Positions 26,745 through 35,323 of a DNA stretch of 64,000 nucleotides are shown in pieces. The notes below the pieces were generated by a model. That model did not search any database. It had not been told where the DNA came from and saw only the letters and a program-made list of their open reading frames with translations. The DNA is from Izhakiella australiensis (GTDB taxonomy: Bacteria; Pseudomonadota; Gammaproteobacteria; Enterobacterales; Enterobacteriaceae): contig NZ_MRUL01000001.1 in NCBI RefSeq assembly GCF_002006995.1, forward strand, positions 434,001 through 498,000. The letters are read 5' to 3'. A program made the translations under genes and the position numbers. Position 1 is the first letter of the stretch, and each line of letters begins with the position of its first letter.

Positions 26745-27479
26745 GTGACGAACGACTTAATGCAGACGGACCTTTCCGTCTGGGGCATGTATCTGCATGC
26801 GGATATCATTGTAAAGATAGTGATGATTGGCCTGTTGCTCGCTTCCGTAGTGACCTGGGCGATTTTTTTCGGAAAATTTACCGAATTAAGCAGCGCCAGA
26901 AGACGGGTTAAAAATGAGCAAAATGCGTTAGCGAACGCCCGCTCGCTCGATCAGGCTGAAGAAATCGGCAGCAAGTTTCATCGCAATAGCCTGTCGGCGC
27001 GGCTGATTAAAGAAGCGCAGGATGAGCTGATACTGTCGCAGGGAAGTCAGGACAACGAAGGGATTAAAGATCGTACCGGCTTTCGCCTGGAGCGCCGTGT
27101 GGCAGCCTTCAGCCGCCACGCCGGACGCGGCAATGGTTTCCTGGCAACGATTGGCGCCATTGCGCCGTTTGTCGGCCTGTTTGGCACCGTGTGGGGGATC
27201 ATGAATAGCTTCATCGGTATCGCCCAGACGCAGACGACTAACCTTGCGGTGGTTGCGCCGGGGATCGCTGAAGCGCTGCTGGCAACTGCCGTTGGCCTGG
27301 TTGCAGCGATTCCTGCGGTGGTTATCTACAATATATTTGCGCGTATGATTGCGGGTTATAAAGCCTCGCTCGGCGACGTAGCGGCGCAGGTTCTGCTGCT
27401 GCAAAGTCGCGATCTCGATCTGGTGGCGTCTGGTCATACGGCGCAGGCGAAGGCCGCTCAGAAGCTGCGCGTGGGGTAA
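26745..27479 (+). CDS. exbB: TonB energy-transduction protein ExbB
   Basis: A 244-residue inner membrane protein, the same length as in E. coli. It forms the proton-driven ExbB-ExbD motor that energises TonB for iron-siderophore and cobalamin uptake. Three membrane helices are apparent: about 20-40, 130-155 (containing GAIAPFVGLFGTVWGIM) and 175-200. The start is a GTG at 26745 giving (V)TNDLMQTDLSVWG, with GGAG 8 bases upstream, as expected by homology. exbD follows after 4 bp. Confidence 0.95.
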   Translation: MTNDLMQTDLSVWGMYLHADIIVKIVMIGLLLASVVTWAIFFGKFTELSSARRRVKNEQNALANARSLDQAEEIGSKFHRNSLSARLIKEAQDELILSQGSQDNEGIKDRTGFRLERRVAAFSRHAGRGNGFLATIGAIAPFVGLFGTVWGIMNSFIGIAQTQTTNLAVVAPGIAEALLATAVGLVAAIPAVVIYNIFARMIAGYKASLGDVAAQVLLLQSRDLDLVASGHTAQAKAAQKLRVG

Positions 27480-27483
27480 GTTT

Positions 27484-27909
27484 ATGGCAATGCGCTTGAA
27501 CGATGACCTTGAAAGCGATGGTGAAATGCATGAAATCAACGTAACGCCGTTTATCGACGTTATGTTGGTTCTGTTGATTATTTTCATGGTTGCCGCGCCG
27601 CTCGCTACCGTTGACGTACGGGTAAACTTACCGGCTTCTACCAGCGCGCCGCAGCCGCGTCCTGAGAAGCCCGTCTACCTGTCAATTAAAGCGGATAAGC
27701 AGCTTTATATCGGTAACGATCAGGTAACGCCGGAGACGCTGGTTAATGTGCTGAACGCTCAGACCGAAGGTAAAAAGGACACCACGATCTTTTTCCAGGC
27801 GGATAAAAGCGTCGATTATGAAACCCTGATGGGCGTGATGGATCAGCTGCGTCAGGCTGGCTATCTGAAGATTGGCCTGATGGGAATGGAAACCGCCAAG
27901 CATAATTAA
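27484..27909 (+). CDS. exbD: TonB energy-transduction protein ExbD
   Basis: A 141-residue protein with a short cytoplasmic N-terminus, one membrane helix at about 23-43 and a periplasmic domain. The essential proton-handling aspartate is Asp25 in PFIDVMLVLL. The length and sequence match E. coli ExbD. It is co-transcribed with exbB and followed by a strong terminator. Confidence 0.96.
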   Translation: MAMRLNDDLESDGEMHEINVTPFIDVMLVLLIIFMVAAPLATVDVRVNLPASTSAPQPRPEKPVYLSIKADKQLYIGNDQVTPETLVNVLNAQTEGKKDTTIFFQADKSVDYETLMGVMDQLRQAGYLKIGLMGMETAKHN

Positions 27910-27934
27910 GTGACGGCATAGTTCGACCTGTAGG

Positions 27935-27971
27935 CAATAAAAAACCCATGTCCGGCATGGGTTTTTTATTG
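27935..27971. terminator. Bidirectional terminator after exbD
   Basis: CCCATG-N5-CATGGG is flanked by a run of A on the left and T on the right, extending the stem to CAATAAAAAACCCATG. It ends exbBD and could also serve the convergent transporter gene. Confidence 0.9.
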
Positions 27972-28100
27972 GGCCTCATCCAGCCTTAAACCGGCAACCC
28001 GGCCGCTGGCGCGCGCGTAACTAGCTGCGTGCCGCTTCGGCACTGACCGGGTGCTGAGCCTGATACTTCTTCACCAGACGTTTGATGCACAGGGTACCGA

Positions 28101-29345
28101 TTAGCCCGCAGACGCGGCGAACGTCAGCCAGACGCCGGGCATAGCTTTATCGCCAGTGGCGTGAATCAGATAGCTTGAAACCGCAGGCGTAAAGCCGCCG
28201 AACAGCGCTGTTGCGAGGCTGTATGCCAGCGAGAAACCCGCCGCGCGAACTTCCGCCGGCATAATTTCAGCCAGATAAACCACCATTGCGCCGTTATAGC
28301 TGGCATAGAGGAAAGAGAGCCATAGCTCGGCAACCAGCAGGTGGTTAAAGCTTGGTGCGTTAACCAACCAGTGTAAGACCGGCCATGAAGTGAACGCTGC
28401 CAGAATGGTGAAGGTAATCAGCAGCGGGCGTCGACCGATGCGGTCAGAGAGGGCGCCCATTACCGGCAGCCAGATAAGGTTTGACAGCCCGACGCACAGC
28501 GTAACGAAAAAGCTCTCTTTGTCGCTCATCATCAGAACGGTTTTGCCGAAGGTCGGGGTAAAAGCGGTAATGGCGTAGAACATGACGGTGGTGGTGACTA
28601 CCATCAGCATGCCTGCCAGCACCAGCGCCCAGTTGCTGGCAACCGAGCGCATAATGTCGCTCATGGAAGGATGGTGCTTACGTTTGCTGAACGCTTCGGT
28701 CTCCGCCAGCATGCGTCGCACCCAGAACAGGAATGGCACTATCATACAGCCAATAACAAAGGGAATGCGCCAGCCCCATTCTGTGACCTGATCTTTTTCC
28801 AGGATATGGTTCAATGCCAGGCCGAGCAGCGCCGCGAAAATTACCGCAACCTGTTGGCTGCCGGACTGCCAGCTAACGTAGAAGCCCTTACGTCCTTTTG
28901 GTGCAACTTCAGCAAGGTAGACCGATACGCCACCCAGCTCCACGCCGGCGGAAAAGCCCTGCAGTAAGCGGCCTAGCAGGATCAGGATTGGCGCCGCGAT
29001 CCCCAGCGTGTTGTAACCCGGTACGCAGGCGATGGTCAGGGTTCCTATTGCCATCAGGGTCAGGGTTAGCAGCAGGCCTTTACGGCGACCGTGGTGGTCA
29101 ATGTAGGCGCCGAGGATGATGGCGCCCAGCGGCCGCATCAGAAAACCGGCGCCGAAGGTCATTAGCGTCATCATCAGCGATGCATAAGGGTCGTTGCCGG
29201 GGAAAAAGGTTTTAGCGATGGCGCTGGCATAGTAGCCAAACACCATAAAGTCATACATCTCCAGAAAGTTACCGCTGGTAACGTTGAAAATAGTTTTTGC
29301 GCCGTTCTGCTTTGGCGACGGCGTCGTTGTACTCTGTGTTGTCAT
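28101..29345 (-). CDS. Citrate/tricarballylate:proton symporter-like MFS transporter, 3' frameshift
   Basis: A major facilitator of the metabolite:H+ symporter family, close to Salmonella/Klebsiella CitA-type citrate carriers. It carries [16 protein letters not shown], the motif [20 protein letters not shown] and [15 protein letters not shown]. As read it ends after 414 residues in the middle of the last helix. Deleting the shift near 28113-28118 (GCCGCGTCTGCGGG, one base short) lets the frame continue as [18 protein letters not shown] and on to a TAG at 28021. This restores about 441 residues and alignment with the CitA C-terminus (CGLAATAMLF). The ATG at 29345 has GGAAG upstream. The substrate is probably a tricarboxylate, and the present state is either a recent mutation or a read error. 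Confidence 0.82.
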   Translation of the reverse strand: MTTQSTTTPSPKQNGAKTIFNVTSGNFLEMYDFMVFGYYASAIAKTFFPGNDPYASLMMTLMTFGAGFLMRPLGAIILGAYIDHHGRRKGLLLTLTLMAIGTLTIACVPGYNTLGIAAPILILLGRLLQGFSAGVELGGVSVYLAEVAPKGRKGFYVSWQSGSQQVAVIFAALLGLALNHILEKDQVTEWGWRIPFVIGCMIVPFLFWVRRMLAETEAFSKRKHHPSMSDIMRSVASNWALVLAGMLMVVTTTVMFYAITAFTPTFGKTVLMMSDKESFFVTLCVGLSNLIWLPVMGALSDRIGRRPLLITFTILAAFTSWPVLHWLVNAPSFNHLLVAELWLSFLYASYNGAMVVYLAEIMPAEVRAAGFSLAYSLATALFGGFTPAVSSYLIHATGDKAMPGVWLTFAASAG

Positions 29346-29485
29346 AGTGCTTCCCGATCTCCTTGCGATTAACATCCTGTTTTAACTAGCGGATAGCTGG
29401 CCTGTTGTGAGCCAGATCACTGTTAGCAATTTACGCCTCCGGGCAATTAGTAACAGCCTATTAACAAGCAGGCTATCCGGATAGT

Positions 29486-30466
29486 TCAAAATGACAGATC
29501 GACGATGACGCTGTCGCTGTAGCTGCCGATAGCGGGCGTGGCCTGTGCACTAAGAATAGCAGCAGTGTAATTGTAGGTTTTGGTCAGGCCGTCGGTACTG
29601 GTGCTGTTCGCGCTGCTGCTGGCAACCCGCTCGCTATCCAGTGGCCCCCAGCGATTGCTGCTGCTTCCTTTGTAGATTTCATAGGCCAGCAAATTAGCCC
29701 CGTTTGCCATATAACGCTGATTGTTGTTGGCATGTCTGCCGTTGCTCAGGCCAATGGTGTAGGTACTGCCTTTGGTACACACCACGCTGAGTGACTGCGA
29801 CACGCTGGCAAAGCGATTGACCAGCGGCGCGCTGCCAAAGTTAATATCAGGTGCGCTAATGGTGGTGCAGTCGTTGGTGATCGTCATGGTGAGTGAAACG
29901 GGCACCACGGTGGTGTCAGTCTGTGGCGTCAGGCAGATATTGAGCAAGTTGATGCTGGTGCAGATATCGTAGGAAACCTGCACGTTTAGCCGCACTTTAT
30001 AATTTCCGGCGGCGACCACCGCGCCGGGAACGGTGCGCAGATAAATAGGGATGGTAAAATTTTTGCCAATGACAATCAGCGAGAGCAGATCGTTGGATCG
30101 GTAGGTAACGCTGGTGGCCGGATTAATGGTTAATTCGTTGCCGCAGCTGGCGGCAAGGCACAGCTGAACCGGGATACTGTCGCTGCCGGCGAGCTCGGTT
30201 TGCATAACCCCGCGTGAACCGTTACTGACAGTGGCGTTCAGCAGTCGCAGCGAAATGGTATCGGAGGAGAGTAATCCGAGCGATAGCGCGGCGCCGCAGT
30301 TTACCTGGATCGCCGAGGCGGTGGTATTGATCGTGCTGTTGACATAAAAAGAGGTAACGGTGCCAAATGCCGCGCTTTGTGAGGGTAAGCTGCAGCTGCC
30401 CAGTGCCGTTTTGGCCCATAGCAGCAGTAAAATCAACAGGCCGTGCCGGATAGCGTTTTTGATCAT
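29486..30466 (-). CDS. Csu-type pilus tip adhesin with two spore coat U domains
   Basis: A 326-residue secreted protein: signal peptide about 1-23, then two SCPU (spore coat protein U/FanG) domains of about 145 residues each. Each has paired cysteines and a final strand with alternating residues (IGSYSDSVIVDLSF). It corresponds to CsuE, the two-domain tip subunit of the archaic chaperone-usher pilus, whose hydrophobic loops mediate attachment to abiotic surfaces. It is the last gene of the operon; its start overlaps the usher stop by 4 bp, indicating translational coupling. Confidence 0.85.
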   Translation of the reverse strand: MIKNAIRHGLLILLLLWAKTALGSCSLPSQSAAFGTVTSFYVNSTINTTASAIQVNCGAALSLGLLSSDTISLRLLNATVSNGSRGVMQTELAGSDSIPVQLCLAASCGNELTINPATSVTYRSNDLLSLIVIGKNFTIPIYLRTVPGAVVAAGNYKVRLNVQVSYDICTSINLLNICLTPQTDTTVVPVSLTMTITNDCTTISAPDINFGSAPLVNRFASVSQSLSVVCTKGSTYTIGLSNGRHANNNQRYMANGANLLAYEIYKGSSSNRWGPLDSERVASSSANSTSTDGLTKTYNYTAAILSAQATPAIGSYSDSVIVDLSF

Positions 30467-32892
30467 GGCGAGTTTCCTGAAGCGGGCGCGGGGAGGGCGC
30501 AGACAAAGGGACCGTAAGTATTCAGCGTTGAGGAGGCTGCATCGGTTATTTTGACGGTGACTTCGCAGCTGCGTCCGTCAGGCGTCACCACGCGCAGTGG
30601 ATTTTCAGTTTGTAAGCCCTCCAGCCAGGTGATGCCGTCCCAGCCGACAACGCCAGACTGCCGATCGGAACCTGAAACCACGCTGGAAACCGGCAGCGGA
30701 TCCCCCTGACTATCCTGCAGAATAATATTGGCCGCGCGCAGCGACTCGATGGGGAAATTGAGCAGATAGCCGCTCTGACGGCGCACGGAAAATCGCTGCT
30801 CAACGTTTGGAATGCTCATGGTGGCGGGTAAATCGAGAGTATCAATATCATATTTAGCCGGATACCAGGCGCTGACGCGGGGGACCAGTAAGTAGCCCCG
30901 CTCGTCGGTTTGGCCCATCAGCTGATTTTCGTAGCTGACTTTAATATTGGGATAGCCGGTTTTTACCAGCACAAACGCGTCATTGACCTGATTGGCGCTG
31001 AACAGATGCCCATCCATAAATACCAGCGATCCCATCATATCGCCCCAGGTGGTGCTGTACCTGTCATCGCCGTAGTAACCGCCCGCCAGCTCTACGTTAT
31101 TATTGCGCCAGTTCAGCCCGGCCTGACGATAGTCGCTATTGCTACTTTGCCGAGCCCAGGAGGCATCCCAGGCCAGACCGCCGTCGGAAGGCATGGCATG
31201 GGACAGGCTCAGGCGTTGGGTATAGCCATTTTGCCGATCTCGTTCCATGCTGATGCTGGCATTGCCTTGAGCGCTGAATGGAATGACCAGCGAGATAGCC
31301 CCGCTCCAGCTATCCTGCTGCTGGTCGTGGCTGGCGGAAACATACAGGCTGCTGCTTTCCCACAGGCTGATGCTCCATGACATATTCCACAGGCTGGTGC
31401 GTTCGCCGCTGCTGCTGGTGATGTCAATATAGGCCGCTCCCAGACTGCCATAGCTGTCGAGGGACAGGCTGGCGCTGTACTGGGCGCTGCGGCGGCTAAG
31501 CGTGAACTGGCTGCTGCCGCCGAAGCGGTTGTTATCCTGCCGGTCGCCGTACAGTGCGAGATTGCTGAATTCAGCGCTGCGGATGACCTGCTGAGTGCCG
31601 ATACTGAAGCGGCGATTGTTGTATTGATAGCCCCAGCCGTATTGCGTGCCCTGCGCGCCGGACATCTGGCTTCGGGTCAGGGAGCCGTTAAAGGTACCGA
31701 AAGCCCCCGGCTTGAACTGCGCGCCCGCGCCTCCCAGCATTAGATTCTCGGCAGTTTCAGCATGGCTCTCCAGCGTCAGCCAGTCTGCCAGACCGTAGCG
31801 GTAAGAGCCATTAGCCGCCGCGCTGCGGTAATCGAAGCTTTTCAAACCATAGTTTTGTCTTAAGGCGCCGGCTGACAGCGAAAAGTCCGACAGCCCCGCC
31901 TTGAGCAGGTCGCTGGAAACGTAAAACGGCAGGGTAGTGGTAACGCGTCGGCCAACGGCGTCAGTGGTGACGATAACCGCATCGCCCGCGCCGTTGACGT
32001 AGGGCATATTGGTCAGAAACCAGCTGCCGGGCTGCACCTGATTGCGGCTGGAACGATAGCCGTTGATAAACAGATCGACGGTGGATGGCACCGCTGCCTG
32101 ACCTGCGAACGTTGGTAGCGGGTAGGTTATCAGGTCCGGGCGGACGCTGAAGTCGCGGGCGAACTGAACGCCGCCGAGGCGAACGCTGGAGCTCCAGCCC
32201 AGGGCGTTAGTGGTCAAATCGCCCACGCGCCAGCTCAGCGCTTTCTGTTCATTTTCGTTCGCCCACCAGCTATCGTAACGGAGATAGCCGGCAGGTTGAT
32301 CAAACGTTGGTCCGGTTAGCTGTTGCTGCCAGACGCCGTTACTGGAAAACTGCCCGCGCTCGCCGAACAGCCGCAGCTCATTCCAGGCGGACAGCCGGGT
32401 TCCCTGAGCGCTGGTATGGCTGGTGTAAAAGTCATAATTAAGCAGTACGCCCTCGCTGCTACGGCCCGGATAGCGGGGGCCTCTACGCGTTTGCGAATTT
32501 AAGGTTTGTGCCGGCAGCCAGCCTGGCGGAACCGTCAGCATAATGCGCTGACGATTACTATCGTAATGGGCCTGCATCCCGCTGGTTGCCGAGACATCAA
32601 CGTCCGCGCCGTCAAGATGGCGGCTGGCGATCCCCGCCTGGATCAGGTCGGCGGCGCGCAGAATATAGTGTCCGTTGCGAAAGGTCACCTGCACTATCTG
32701 GTTACTGTCATATTCATTAACCACCAGCCCCAGCATGTATTGTTGATTTTGCTCGCTAACCGGCGCGGCGCTGGGCGGCGGCGGTAACGAAGACCAGGTT
32801 TCAGCGCTACCTTGCTGCACGATCAGGCTGCTCAGTAAGCCGCAGAGGGCGAGCGGGTATTGCCTGCCAGTCCGTCGATGCCGTTTGTTCAT
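30463..32892 (-). CDS. Outer membrane usher protein (CsuD-like)
   Basis: An 809-residue usher with a signal peptide (about 1-31, cleaved near SAETW). The order is N-terminal chaperone-binding domain, a 24-stranded beta barrel with a plug (FINGYRSSRNQVQPGSWFL leads into it), and C-terminal domains near the end with RRQSGYLLNFP. It assembles and secretes pilin-chaperone complexes through the outer membrane. It overlaps the chaperone gene by 4 bp upstream and the tip adhesin by 4 bp downstream. The archaic (Csu) class is supported by the SCPU-domain neighbours. Confidence 0.92.
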   Translation of the reverse strand: MNKRHRRTGRQYPLALCGLLSSLIVQQGSAETWSSLPPPPSAAPVSEQNQQYMLGLVVNEYDSNQIVQVTFRNGHYILRAADLIQAGIASRHLDGADVDVSATSGMQAHYDSNRQRIMLTVPPGWLPAQTLNSQTRRGPRYPGRSSEGVLLNYDFYTSHTSAQGTRLSAWNELRLFGERGQFSSNGVWQQQLTGPTFDQPAGYLRYDSWWANENEQKALSWRVGDLTTNALGWSSSVRLGGVQFARDFSVRPDLITYPLPTFAGQAAVPSTVDLFINGYRSSRNQVQPGSWFLTNMPYVNGAGDAVIVTTDAVGRRVTTTLPFYVSSDLLKAGLSDFSLSAGALRQNYGLKSFDYRSAAANGSYRYGLADWLTLESHAETAENLMLGGAGAQFKPGAFGTFNGSLTRSQMSGAQGTQYGWGYQYNNRRFSIGTQQVIRSAEFSNLALYGDRQDNNRFGGSSQFTLSRRSAQYSASLSLDSYGSLGAAYIDITSSSGERTSLWNMSWSISLWESSSLYVSASHDQQQDSWSGAISLVIPFSAQGNASISMERDRQNGYTQRLSLSHAMPSDGGLAWDASWARQSSNSDYRQAGLNWRNNNVELAGGYYGDDRYSTTWGDMMGSLVFMDGHLFSANQVNDAFVLVKTGYPNIKVSYENQLMGQTDERGYLLVPRVSAWYPAKYDIDTLDLPATMSIPNVEQRFSVRRQSGYLLNFPIESLRAANIILQDSQGDPLPVSSVVSGSDRQSGVVGWDGITWLEGLQTENPLRVVTPDGRSCEVTVKITDAASSTLNTYGPFVCALPAPASGNSP

Positions 32893-33614
32893 TCCGCTTG
32901 CGGCGAGCCTTTACTTTGCCAGCTGCGCGTTGTTGAAAGCTGAGCGCTAAGCGTATCGCGAACTGATGCCGGGAAATTCAGCGGGAAAGCGTTCTGACTA
33001 CCGGCCAGTACATAGCCCAGCAGGCTACTGGATAACTGACGCCCTGCCAGGGTGACGTTGCTCAGACGCGCGTGGCCGCTGCCGCGGTTATCGATAAGTA
33101 GCAGCTGGCGCCCATCACGTTTAGCAATGTGCCAGCTAAGCTGCGGTTTGGCGTTTCTGGCTACCAGACCTTGCCCATATACAAACAGCGGCACGGAATA
33201 GCGCATCTGAAACGCCAGACCGGCCTGTTTGCTGCCCGGTGCCGGCGGCGCGGGAATTTCATCAAGTAAAATCCGGTAGGCGGATTCTTTGCCTGCCGGC
33301 GTTGCCCGCTGTTTGATCAGGCGTATCAGCTGCCTTTTCCCCGGCTCGATACGCACCATCGGCGGGCTGGCGACCACATCCTGCTGATTTTGGTACTGCT
33401 CGTTTCCGTTAAGCTGGCGCCAGCCGAAGATGCGCACCTGCATTAAGGTGGTCGCGTCTCCCCGGTTCTCCAGCCACAGCTCTGCGGCCTTGTCATCGCT
33501 ATCGAGGATCGGGTCGATAGGCCAGATCATCACCGAATTGCCGGCGCGGGCAGTGGATACCAGAGAGCACAGCAGCAGCGTCAGGAAAAGAGGGCGGATC
33601 AGTGAATGGGACAT
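32889..33614 (-). CDS. Periplasmic pilus chaperone (CsuC-like)
   Basis: A 241-residue PapD-superfamily chaperone. It has a signal peptide (about 1-24), a first Ig-like domain with MVRIEPGKRQLIRLIKQ (the conserved chaperone strand signature) and the LDEIPAPP turn, then a second domain. It donates a strand to SCPU pilins in the periplasm and delivers them to the usher. It is in an operon with 4-bp overlap to the usher gene and follows the pilin genes. Confidence 0.92.
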   Translation of the reverse strand: MSHSLIRPLFLTLLLCSLVSTARAGNSVMIWPIDPILDSDDKAAELWLENRGDATTLMQVRIFGWRQLNGNEQYQNQQDVVASPPMVRIEPGKRQLIRLIKQRATPAGKESAYRILLDEIPAPPAPGSKQAGLAFQMRYSVPLFVYGQGLVARNAKPQLSWHIAKRDGRQLLLIDNRGSGHARLSNVTLAGRQLSSSLLGYVLAGSQNAFPLNFPASVRDTLSAQLSTTRSWQSKGSPQAE

Positions 33615-33637
33615 AGCGCGTTCCTTGTCGAGGCGGG

Positions 33638-34165
33638 TTACCAGCTCAGCGTTATCGTCAGGCTGTCGGCATAGCTGCCGGCGCGATAGACGCCGTTCAT
33701 CTGTAGCTGGCCGTAAACCGGTAAAATGATGTTATTGGCGTTGCTGTAATTAACGGCGACGTTTTGATCTATCGGGATCTCCGCCGCCGCGTTATAGGCA
33801 GCGCTGGAAAAAATGCGGTAGGGCAGTAGCTCACCGGAACGGCTGTTTTTTAAATTGCGGGTAGTGGTGTAACTGCTGCCGCCATTAATACTCATACTCA
33901 GGGTGGTTCCGGGTGAGCAGGCGAGAGTCAGCGTGGTGTTCTGAACGTAGCTGGCGTTGACCGCACGCGAGCCTACCCCAGGATGAGTACCAAAGTTAAG
34001 CGTACCGAATACACCGTTGTTGCTGCCGGAGATAGCGCATCCCGCCACGATCGCGGCGCTGACCTGAAACGACTTAGTCGGCAACGCTGACAGCGAGCCA
34101 GATTGTATTATCAGCAGCGTAAAGGCGCTAAGGCCGATGCAGCGCCTGATCCGGCGGTCGTTCAT
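33638..34165 (-). CDS. Spore coat U domain minor pilin
   Basis: A 175-residue SCPU-domain protein with an N-terminal signal (about 1-28). Two cysteines (AGCAIS and LACSPG) are placed for the domain disulfide, and the last strand GSYADSLTITLSW is typical of donor-strand complemented pilins. It corresponds in position to CsuA or CsuB, a minor or adaptor subunit. The Acinetobacter operon has three pilin genes before the chaperone gene; only two are present here. Confidence 0.85.
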   Translation of the reverse strand: MNDRRIRRCIGLSAFTLLIIQSGSLSALPTKSFQVSAAIVAGCAISGSNNGVFGTLNFGTHPGVGSRAVNASYVQNTTLTLACSPGTTLSMSINGGSSYTTTRNLKNSRSGELLPYRIFSSAAYNAAAEIPIDQNVAVNYSNANNIILPVYGQLQMNGVYRAGSYADSLTITLSW

Positions 34166-34181
34166 CTTCCCTGCCTGCCAT

Positions 34182-34748
34182 TTAGTAGTTCACGACAACG
34201 CTGATGGTATCGGTATAGGTTCCCGCCGGTATGGCGGTATTAAAATTCCCCCCGGTAATGCGGCCGTAAACCGGATAGTTATCACCGTTCGCGGGATCGC
34301 TGGTTCCACTGGTAGCCAGATTGGTATTGTTAGCGATAGGGGTGGTATAGGAGGTGTTGCTGTACAGCGTATAAGCGATGCCTTTAGTGGCATCGTTGCC
34401 AAGCAGCAGATAGCGCGGCTGAGCGCTGACCGAGCCATACACCGTATCCGGCGCATCGTTGCTGCTGGTCAGCTGCACGTTATAAGACTGGTCGGTGGTG
34501 CATTTAACAAAGATGCCATTGCCACGGGAGCCGATCAGGGTGGCGTTCAGGGTACTGAAGGTGGCCGCGCTGGTGCCAAAGTCGAGGGTACCGAAGTTAA
34601 CGCCGGTAGTGGCTGACTGTCCATTGACCAGACAGCCGGAGGTCAGGGTTAGCGTTGCATTAATCGTACCGGTACTGGTTGCCGCCATCGCCGTACCGCT
34701 CAGGCCTACAGCAGCGCTGCACCCGGCGATAAAAAGCCTTAATTTCAT
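34182..34748 (-). CDS. Major pilin, spore coat U domain (CsuA/B-like)
   Basis: A 188-residue protein with a cleaved signal peptide (about 1-22, ending AMA). One SCPU domain follows, with cysteines in LTSGCLVNG and IFVKCTTDQ and the final strand AGTYTDTISVVVNY. First position in the operon and low-complexity Ser/Thr/Asn-rich sequence fit the main structural subunit of the pilus rod. Its promoter should lie in the AT-rich gap before 35280. Confidence 0.86.
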   Translation of the reverse strand: MKLRLFIAGCSAAVGLSGTAMAATSTGTINATLTLTSGCLVNGQSATTGVNFGTLDFGTSAATFSTLNATLIGSRGNGIFVKCTTDQSYNVQLTSSNDAPDTVYGSVSAQPRYLLLGNDATKGIAYTLYSNTSYTTPIANNTNLATSGTSDPANGDNYPVYGRITGGNFNTAIPAGTYTDTISVVVNY

Positions 34749-35262
34749 AAATAACCCTTATATTATTAAAGATATTAGTAATTACTTATTCTGATGTTTT
34801 AAAGCGTCTGCTAGCGCGCCAATAGCATTGGCGTGACGATAACTTACCGTTAAATAATAATAATTCAGGAAGGTTATTATTTTTTTGTACACGGAGTCCA
34901 AAAATTTTTTTTCTACTATAGAACAAATATAAAAATCAGGCTAAGTAGAAAGTAAAAAAATTATTAATGTATGGTTGAGCTCGCGTTATCTGCCCGATAA
35001 ACAGTCACAGGGTGTCTGCCCGGCGTCACGGTGCCAGGTAAATGTGAATTGCTGAGGATGGTTTACAATGCCGTAGCCGGGAGCGGTGAAGTTTGCGCAG
35101 TTTCGTCTTATGGTTGCCGTATATCGTGTTGTAAGTAAGAAATTTTATAAAATAACCTCCTGACACTGGCGCAATTTAAATGTTAAATCGGGCCTAATAA
35201 ATCAAATTTTCATGATTATATCCAGGCCGGGATCCTGTCTGATTAATTATCGTCGATCAGGC
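34749..35262. other. AT-rich intergenic region between the pilus operon and the MocR gene
   Basis: About 510 bp, strongly AT-rich at 34760-34990 and again near 35140-35220. It should hold the pilus operon promoter on the minus strand. The base composition suggests H-NS-type silencing, common for pilus loci. No specific operator or gene was recognised. Confidence 0.5.
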
Positions 35263-35290
35263 TTGCCGCCATGTATCGCCAACCTATAAT
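35263..35290 (+). promoter_or_regulatory. Sigma-70 promoter of the MocR gene
   Basis: A perfect TATAAT at 35285-35290 with TTGCCG at 35263-35268 (spacer 16 bp) lies 33 bp before the start codon. Confidence 0.6.
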
Positions 35291-35323
35291 AGTGCTTATT
35301 TCCCCAAAAACAGGCTGTAACAG

